Source: Protula sp. h YS-2021 (Eukaryota; Annelida; Polychaeta; Sabellida; Serpulidae). From it: DNA of 64,000 nt. The position numbers and the translations under genes were made by a program. The stretch spans positions 47,050,228-47,114,227 of the forward strand of contig OX457029.1 of assembly GCA_949752745.1 (NCBI GenBank), in the 5' to 3' direction. Positions 58,569 through 64,000 of this stretch are shown piece by piece (the stretch's first letter is position 1; each line of letters starts with the position of its first letter). Under the pieces are notes generated by a model, which was not told the DNA's origin, ran no database searches, and saw nothing but the letters and a program-made list of their open reading frames with translations.

Positions 58569-60521
58569 ATGGCGTTCTTTAGTGCAGAAAATGAATATGT
58601 CAATAGCAGTCACGTATATAAAAAGCATATATTATATCGTGACCATGCTACAAAAGCAGCTCTGGAAAATATATTACGTGAAACGAGTGACATATATATT
58701 AAACACCGACTGTTTAAAGTTTTAGAAGAGTCTTCAACACACATGGATTTTTTAAGGTTAATAACCACCATACGGTCTGCTCCCGACCAAAATATCTCCA
58801 GTGAGTTAATGTCGTCTTTGGTTGAATCATCTCCATTTTTGCAATATGTATATTTGACATGTCCAGATGGTAACACTATTTTCCCATTTTTCACAAATTT
58901 ATGGAAAAGCGCATCTGCATGTACGCACATTAAAAAATATAAATCAGATCCCACAGAATATGTATTATTGAACACTGTTCTTGCCTTCATTAGGGATGAG
59001 ACGATATGTGATGGGGCAAAGGCACATTTCGATTCTTCATATTTGTATGTACCCTTTGACCCCGTGCGCCATGCATATGACTTTATTTTAAACTTTATAC
59101 CATCCTTTAATGGACGTGAGGCATATTATTGTGAAATGTATGACGTTGTACTTCGAGCTTTGCGCGTTGTGTATGTTTTGTGTGACCTCAATGAATTTGA
59201 TACTAGATGTTGTTATATTGACGACAACCTGCTTCCCATTAAGGATGTACAACAGAAAGGGTTGAATAAGGCGTACATTTATAAATTAAAAACACACTCT
59301 GGGTATGAAAATATTGAATTTGACTTTGAGGTATTGTACCGACTGCTAAAATCAGCTGATTCTGAAACAGAAATGTCCGTTCAGCGGCGGACGCGCAGTA
59401 CCAAATACACCTACAAAAATTCAGCTTCTGTGGTTGTGGATATTGGTCGCTTGTTTAACCTAGCGGGTAGAGATAAAGCTTGTTTTATATTGGACGCCAT
59501 ATGTGGGTGGTCTGTAAATCCACAAGAAAGGTCTTTACGTGGATATGAAGATAATAGATGGTATGGGATAGCACACAACATATTTTACACATTTATTAAT
59601 AAACATAATCTTTTTCCCAATTTTTATTTCCCAAACTACGAGAAACTTCATACATCTAATATAATTTGGTTAGATTCAAGAAACGACACACGGTTATGGC
59701 TAGATAAAGGCGTGTGGATGAAATATATATCTTTAGGTACAAAGCTTGACAAAACGGTCGAAGACAGGCATGTGGTGCGAGAACATATAATAAACGGTAA
59801 TGTGGCTAAGGAGGTTCCGTTTCTTGTATACCAAAACAACAAGAATCAAGAATTCCCATTTAAAAATATTCCCATATCAATCGATGGTTGTTTTTCTAGT
59901 TTATTTGATTCGTTTGCCATTATGTATGGTGTACACCATAGACTAACATGGACAAACGACAATATCACCAAATATGCTTATGATTTTGTTTTTAATCATC
60001 TTTGTAATAGTGTAGGGTTTTTACGCGATATAAAGCTGCTTCTGAGGTTTTACTCTGGTGAGACAATGAGAGAACTTGATGAAGTAGATAGCCTTGTATG
60101 TGATTTTAACAAGCTTGTTGGTATATGTTTTTACTATGGTATAGAGAGAGATGAACTTAATTTATGTTTGAGATCTAGTGCTTTCTGTAACCTTTCGTTT
60201 GGTAATTATAAGTTATTTACACTTTGCACTAATGTGTTAGACGAGAGTATAGTACAGAAAGTCGAAAAAGAGATGAGTGTTTTGCATTTTTATTCAAATA
60301 ACGATGTGGTTATAAATAGTATTCATTTTACACAAAATGTTATTGAAATGTATAATTTATATTGTAAACAAAATGTCGTGAAACAGGCTACGTATTTATC
60401 GCGTATAGAAAAGTTGAATAAGAAGATCTTGCCTCTTCTGTACGGATTTTCTATACCGTTATATGATTTATATACAATTTTTGTACATTGTATGCTCGAT
60501 TTGCCTCAAAGAAAGAGATAA
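58569..60521 (+). CDS. Protein of unknown function, 650 aa
   Basis: Globular, no signal or membrane segment, no repeated motifs. A basic patch RRTRSTKYTYK lies near 273-283. Convergent with the next gene with only 26 nt between stops, where T-rich sequence can supply poly(A) signals in both directions. Probably a virion structural or tegument protein by size; not recognised. Confidence 0.88.
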   Translation: MAFFSAENEYVNSSHVYKKHILYRDHATKAALENILRETSDIYIKHRLFKVLEESSTHMDFLRLITTIRSAPDQNISSELMSSLVESSPFLQYVYLTCPDGNTIFPFFTNLWKSASACTHIKKYKSDPTEYVLLNTVLAFIRDETICDGAKAHFDSSYLYVPFDPVRHAYDFILNFIPSFNGREAYYCEMYDVVLRALRVVYVLCDLNEFDTRCCYIDDNLLPIKDVQQKGLNKAYIYKLKTHSGYENIEFDFEVLYRLLKSADSETEMSVQRRTRSTKYTYKNSASVVVDIGRLFNLAGRDKACFILDAICGWSVNPQERSLRGYEDNRWYGIAHNIFYTFINKHNLFPNFYFPNYEKLHTSNIIWLDSRNDTRLWLDKGVWMKYISLGTKLDKTVEDRHVVREHIINGNVAKEVPFLVYQNNKNQEFPFKNIPISIDGCFSSLFDSFAIMYGVHHRLTWTNDNITKYAYDFVFNHLCNSVGFLRDIKLLLRFYSGETMRELDEVDSLVCDFNKLVGICFYYGIERDELNLCLRSSAFCNLSFGNYKLFTLCTNVLDESIVQKVEKEMSVLHFYSNNDVVINSIHFTQNVIEMYNLYCKQNVVKQATYLSRIEKLNKKILPLLYGFSIPLYDLYTIFVHCMLDLPQRKR

Positions 60522-60547
60522 TACAAAATGCTTAGTATTTTATTTAT

Positions 60548-62149
60548 TTACTTGCCTACGTAACTTACAGTCATATCGAGTTGCACGAGTTTCGGTGGCA
60601 GTACATATGGCGCCAAGTGAGAATTTATTATATCACGCCCCTTGCATGCAGTTTCATATAACACTCTCAGACTGTTGTATTTTTTTGAATTATAAGTATC
60701 AGTAAAATTCATACATTCTGCACTCGCCCTCAGAAGTGGATTGAAACTAGATATTACAGATATATTTGACTCATGAGAAGTCATATTATACATAGCCCAT
60801 ATACTACACTCGACATATCTACGACACAAACAAAGTGAAATAAACCCAGTTGTGTCCTGTAGGATTGGATGAGGTAGCGCTATTTCAAATGATTTTGAAA
60901 TATGATATATTTTTGTATTCATGTCGGCAAACGGTACTATAAATTTCATAACTTCACCTACTGTTGACGAACTTGTTGTAACTGGGGTTAGAAACAAGTA
61001 TACGGTACGCAAAAATGGAAGAACATCAAAGTATTCGAAACGAGAAACAAAGTTAATAATATCTAACGTGCTCCCTAAACTGTATAGAATTGTTCTCACA
61101 AAGAGAGACTTGAAAGCACTATTTACCACATATTCTATTCCAATATTTTTATTCAAAATAATAGGTGAAAAATAAAATCCACAAACATCATTTATTTCAA
61201 TGCCAATACATTGAGAGTCGACGTGAAATTCTCCCTTATGGTACAGTAAAACACCGCAGATGTTCATATTGATAAAATCACCATTTAACATCTTGTACAG
61301 TACATTTGAAGAAAGTGCGGCCTTAGTAAAAACGTCAACATTATAATCTTTATGCATTGGGATTGGTAATAGTGTAGATGATATTGACACATGGTTTGGT
61401 TTTCTGTAATTCACCGTCCAGATACGAGGATCGCGTATCATGTCTAACAATACCTTCAGTTCATTTCCGGTTATGCGACGGAAAGATTCATCCATCACTG
61501 CGTTATTTATAATCTCTACACTACACATGTAATTGGAATCGTTAAATTTTACATTCACCACAAAAAGTACTATGTCGGGGGCCAGAGTAAAAGCATGAAA
61601 ATGAAATGCATCAAGTAGTTTATTATCTTTCATACATGAAAACCACATATGACAAAATTGAATAACCCACGCAAAGCGCGTTTCATTTTCAACCGAATAA
61701 ATGACTTCTTTTGCTGCTATGGATATGTCGATATCTTTCAACTGCCGTAGAACGATCTCACATACCCATTCTAATAACTGAAAAATTGCGTGATGTCTTT
61801 TCTTTACTCCAACGTATACCGTTCGTATGTATGTGCGTAAGGATCTATGGTCTCGGACACTAAAATGCAATGCACTTTTTATATAATTTTCTAAGATAAA
61901 GTTGTTACCAAGTATTGCTCCACTTGCTTCATTATTTATAAATGTTTGAATCAAGTAACGTAATCTTTCTGTATATGGGGTTTTTATATCTCTGATGTGT
62001 TTTGTGAAATTCAGGTCATTATTAAGGAAATTTTCAAGCGAGATAAAAGGATTTATATTTTCTGTCCTTTTGAAATGTGCTTCACGTGTTGCCATAGTAA
62101 CATAAACATTTCTTGTAAAGAAGTTGAGCTTGTTTTCATCACACTTCAT
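60548..62149 (-). CDS. Protein of unknown function, 533 aa
   Basis: Soluble, mixed helix and strand. M19 (MATREAHF) at about 62095 is an alternative start. Contains a strand-rich segment ICGVLLYHKGEFHVDSQCI (about 295-313) similar in style to segments in several other proteins of this window. No family recognised. Confidence 0.86.
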   Translation of the reverse strand: MKCDENKLNFFTRNVYVTMATREAHFKRTENINPFISLENFLNNDLNFTKHIRDIKTPYTERLRYLIQTFINNEASGAILGNNFILENYIKSALHFSVRDHRSLRTYIRTVYVGVKKRHHAIFQLLEWVCEIVLRQLKDIDISIAAKEVIYSVENETRFAWVIQFCHMWFSCMKDNKLLDAFHFHAFTLAPDIVLFVVNVKFNDSNYMCSVEIINNAVMDESFRRITGNELKVLLDMIRDPRIWTVNYRKPNHVSISSTLLPIPMHKDYNVDVFTKAALSSNVLYKMLNGDFINMNICGVLLYHKGEFHVDSQCIGIEINDVCGFYFSPIILNKNIGIEYVVNSAFKSLFVRTILYSLGSTLDIINFVSRFEYFDVLPFLRTVYLFLTPVTTSSSTVGEVMKFIVPFADMNTKIYHISKSFEIALPHPILQDTTGFISLCLCRRYVECSIWAMYNMTSHESNISVISSFNPLLRASAECMNFTDTYNSKKYNSLRVLYETACKGRDIINSHLAPYVLPPKLVQLDMTVSYVGK

Positions 62150-62348
62150 CGTGTTTGTAAGCTTTTCTTGAGACGTGGCCGAACGTCAGACGGGATCTGA
62201 CTCGTTGAAGTAATTATTAGTAAATACAGGACCTATAACTAATCAAAAAGAAAACAATAAAAACTAGACCAGAAATAGATATGCACAAGCATTTCTTTAA
62301 AAAACTATGTTTACTCTCTTATTTTAGGGTGTACGCGAATTTGTTTCA

Positions 62349-62415
62349 TGTTCTGACACAGTGTAACCCGCTAAGGGTCGGTCGTGTAGTTAAACAAATC
62401 ATTTAACTAACTAAC
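62349..62415 (+). repeat. Dispersed intergenic element, well-preserved copy
   Basis: GTAACCCGCTAAGGGTCGG, TCGTGTAGTTAAACAAATC and ATTTAACTAACTAAC; nearly the same as copies 1 and 2 at 11481 and 11845. Confidence 0.9.
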
Positions 62416-62467
62416 TTCATGCTAGATTTTAACCGTTATACTACTACTTTATATTCATTAACTCATA

Positions 62468-62528
62468 GTGACACATTGTAACCCGCTAAGGGATGACCGT
62501 TGTATCCAGAATCACTTAGTAACTAAAC
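62468..62528 (+). repeat. Dispersed intergenic element copy
   Basis: GTGACACATTGTAACCCGCT, AAGGGATGACCGTTG; tail partly lost (AGTAACTAAAC). Confidence 0.75.
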
Positions 62529-62595
62529 AATACTGTCAGAAAATATAACCAACAAAAAGTTGGATCTCTTTTGAATTTCAGAATATAATTAAATA

Positions 62596-63090
62596 TTACT
62601 TTTTTCTCTTATACATATTATTTATGAGCAGTCGTCTACATTCGTTACGTTTTTCACAAGTGTTTCTGGTAATCGTTGATTGAGATATCCACCATATCTT
62701 ATTTTGTATCTCAATGAATTCACTCTTCGACGTACAACACATGCGCTTATTAGCTTGGAGTGTCATAACTGTAGCCACATCACTAAAGTAAAAGCATATA
62801 CGACGGTTTGCGTGGTGTTGAAATGCTAAGTATATGGCGTTGATTATACCATATAGAACAGGTGAACAACATTTACAATCTACAACAGCCGTACCACTAT
62901 ATTGTGTTTCGGGGTTCACATACGACATGTAATATACATTGTATTTTCCACCATTCTCATGTCTTATAATAATATCAACAAAAACATGTAAAACATTCTT
63001 CTCAAAGTCTTCAGCTATTTCGTGTAAAAAATCATTATCTTCGTCGTTAGGTATGTCATTTGGGTTTATAATACTCGGGTGAGTATTCAT
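62596..63090 (-). CDS. Possible RNase H-fold protein, partly lacking catalytic residues
   Basis: 164 aa. The segment order resembles RNase H: strand VFVD (D39), two further strands to about 71, helix SPVLYGIINAIYLAFQ (76-91), strand ICFYFSDVATVMTL (D104) and a last helix around NECRRLLIN (149-157). The usual Glu in the first helix and the last Asp seem to be replaced, so it may be inactive or only superficially similar. Starts 4 nt inside the upstream gene (ATGA overlap), so co-translated with it. Basic end (YKRKK). Confidence 0.78.
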   Translation of the reverse strand: MNTHPSIINPNDIPNDEDNDFLHEIAEDFEKNVLHVFVDIIIRHENGGKYNVYYMSYVNPETQYSGTAVVDCKCCSPVLYGIINAIYLAFQHHANRRICFYFSDVATVMTLQANKRMCCTSKSEFIEIQNKIWWISQSTITRNTCEKRNECRRLLINNMYKRKK

Positions 63091-63980
63091 ATTAACATGA
63101 CATGAATTTTAGACCCCGGTGGTATGATGTCACTTTCTGCGCACACAATGTTAGCAACATATGGTGGGGAATACAAATTTATATACATAATAGCATTAAA
63201 TATAAAACGACGGCACTTTTTGTAAACCCCAAATAATTCTGTATTGCTTGAGTCTTCTGCAACAGTTAAGTGGTCCACAGTTTTAGATAGCTTTGCTAAG
63301 TTACTGCTTACGTTTTGAATAACTTTATGTAACACACTAAAATCACTAACAATCAAGTTAGACGTGTCCTCATCATGTAAGCCTAATTCTTTATACCAAT
63401 AACGCACACAAAATTCCGCTAAATAAGACATCAAATCACCGGGGTCATTAAAGTTAAACATACGAAGTGCTTCCTTCAACTCATCCCATATATAATTTCC
63501 AGTTAATTCGTCATCCATGTAAAAGTACAAGTCTTTAAATATTTTTTTGCGACTTTCATTTGTGTTTAGATCTTTCTGAGTTTCTATCAAGCATAACAAT
63601 TGAAGCCAAATGATTAATTCGTTCAAGTGGTACGTGTAGTCGCTCCTATCGACAACTTGCAGTATATAATCATTTTTACACACAAATATGGGTTTTTTTA
63701 CTGTCATTGGTGGTATAACGCTTAACGAGGCATTATTTAACAAAGCTCTATTTCCGGTATTAATAACTGTGTATCTTTTAGAAGTATTTCGTTGGACTTT
63801 ATTTACTGCAAAGGAATTACAATAAACACCAATTTTATATCTGTTTAAAACAACTAAGCCTTCTAGAAATTTTGTGTTAATCCCGCCTTCGAAAAGTGGT
63901 GACAGCGCCCTGTGAACACCTCCGTCCTCGCAAATCACTGTAAATACATCCTCATTGTCTATATTTATGGCGTCATCCAT
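63087..63980 (-). CDS. Protein of unknown function, 297 aa
   Basis: Complete within the window. Strand-rich N-terminus (DVFTVICEDGGVHRALSPLF), helical middle, C-terminal strands ending IHVMLI. No signal or membrane segment. Its TGA overlaps the ATG of the next gene as ATGA, so both are probably one transcription unit. Not recognised. Confidence 0.84.
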   Translation of the reverse strand: MDDAINIDNEDVFTVICEDGGVHRALSPLFEGGINTKFLEGLVVLNRYKIGVYCNSFAVNKVQRNTSKRYTVINTGNRALLNNASLSVIPPMTVKKPIFVCKNDYILQVVDRSDYTYHLNELIIWLQLLCLIETQKDLNTNESRKKIFKDLYFYMDDELTGNYIWDELKEALRMFNFNDPGDLMSYLAEFCVRYWYKELGLHDEDTSNLIVSDFSVLHKVIQNVSSNLAKLSKTVDHLTVAEDSSNTELFGVYKKCRRFIFNAIMYINLYSPPYVANIVCAESDIIPPGSKIHVMLI

Positions 63981-64000
63981 TATTTTCTCCCACCCCTTTC

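Larger units (their letters stand above)
62150..62595. other. Intergenic region with two dispersed elements, 446 bp
   Basis: Two element copies (62349-62415, 62468-62528) stand 52 nt apart. The rest is AT-rich with no ORF. Confidence 0.75.

Noticed and set aside
11481..62528. Dispersed elements interpreted as a CRISPR array or tRNA-type genes
   Set aside because: Spacing is irregular, copies are far apart and no cloverleaf can be drawn; they are intergenic repeats.

Overview
The window looks like part of a large herpesvirus genome, most plausibly a malacoherpesvirus (mollusc herpesvirus) or a close invertebrate relative. The anchor is a two-exon gene for the ATPase/nuclease subunit of the packaging terminase (15719-16633 and 19055-20437), with Walker A, Walker B and the three acidic nuclease residues. 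A 2421-nt GT-AG intron holds two oppositely oriented genes, the plan seen around HSV UL15 and HCMV UL89. Nearly all other long ORFs are not recognisable by eye, as expected for this divergent family. I see no DNA polymerase, major capsid protein or ribonucleotide reductase here. The sequence alone does not tell whether this is an exogenous virus or a copy assembled from a host genome; nearly all ORFs are intact, which favours an active or recent virus.

Layout. 1-6802 is AT-rich, apparently non-coding DNA made of about four degenerate copies of one repeat unit, carrying three near-perfect palindromes with 120-nt centres and a (CT)n tract. 6803-13629 holds a large envelope protein with features of baculovirus-F/errantivirus-Env proteins, an ICP0-like RING protein with SUMO-interaction motifs, a 364-bp-period tandem duplication and two small genes. 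13630-14978 is repeat-rich. 14979-20437 is the terminase locus with its nested genes. 20601-30527 is a mostly leftward block with a secreted Ig-like glycoprotein, a coiled-coil protein, a small membrane protein and unrecognised genes. 31232-39780 holds one small nuclear-type gene followed by leftward genes ending in a 1166-aa protein. 40788-52660 is mostly rightward and has the most nucleic-acid-enzyme character: an SF3 helicase, a PC4-like protein, an ESCRT-III-like coiled coil and a PD-(D/E)XK nuclease. 52661-54228 is degenerate repeat DNA. 54229-63980 holds two membrane proteins, four large or medium unrecognised genes and a possible RNase H-fold protein.

A short intergenic element with core CCGCTAAGGGTCGGTCGTG followed by GTCGTTAAAC and (AACT)n recurs about 18 times, always on the + strand whatever the direction of the neighbouring genes. 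It resembles the 3' tails of invertebrate retroposons, but the constant orientation is unexpected for random retroposition.

How the genes fit together: terminase (packaging), SF3 helicase and RecB-type nuclease (replication/recombination), PC4-like and possible UL92-like proteins (transcription), RING/SIM protein (control of host SUMO/ubiquitin defences), envelope proteins (F-like, Ig-like and small membrane proteins) and a set of coiled-coil or globular proteins likely to be tegument or capsid components. Apart from the terminase, all functions are inferred from motifs and were not checked by database search.
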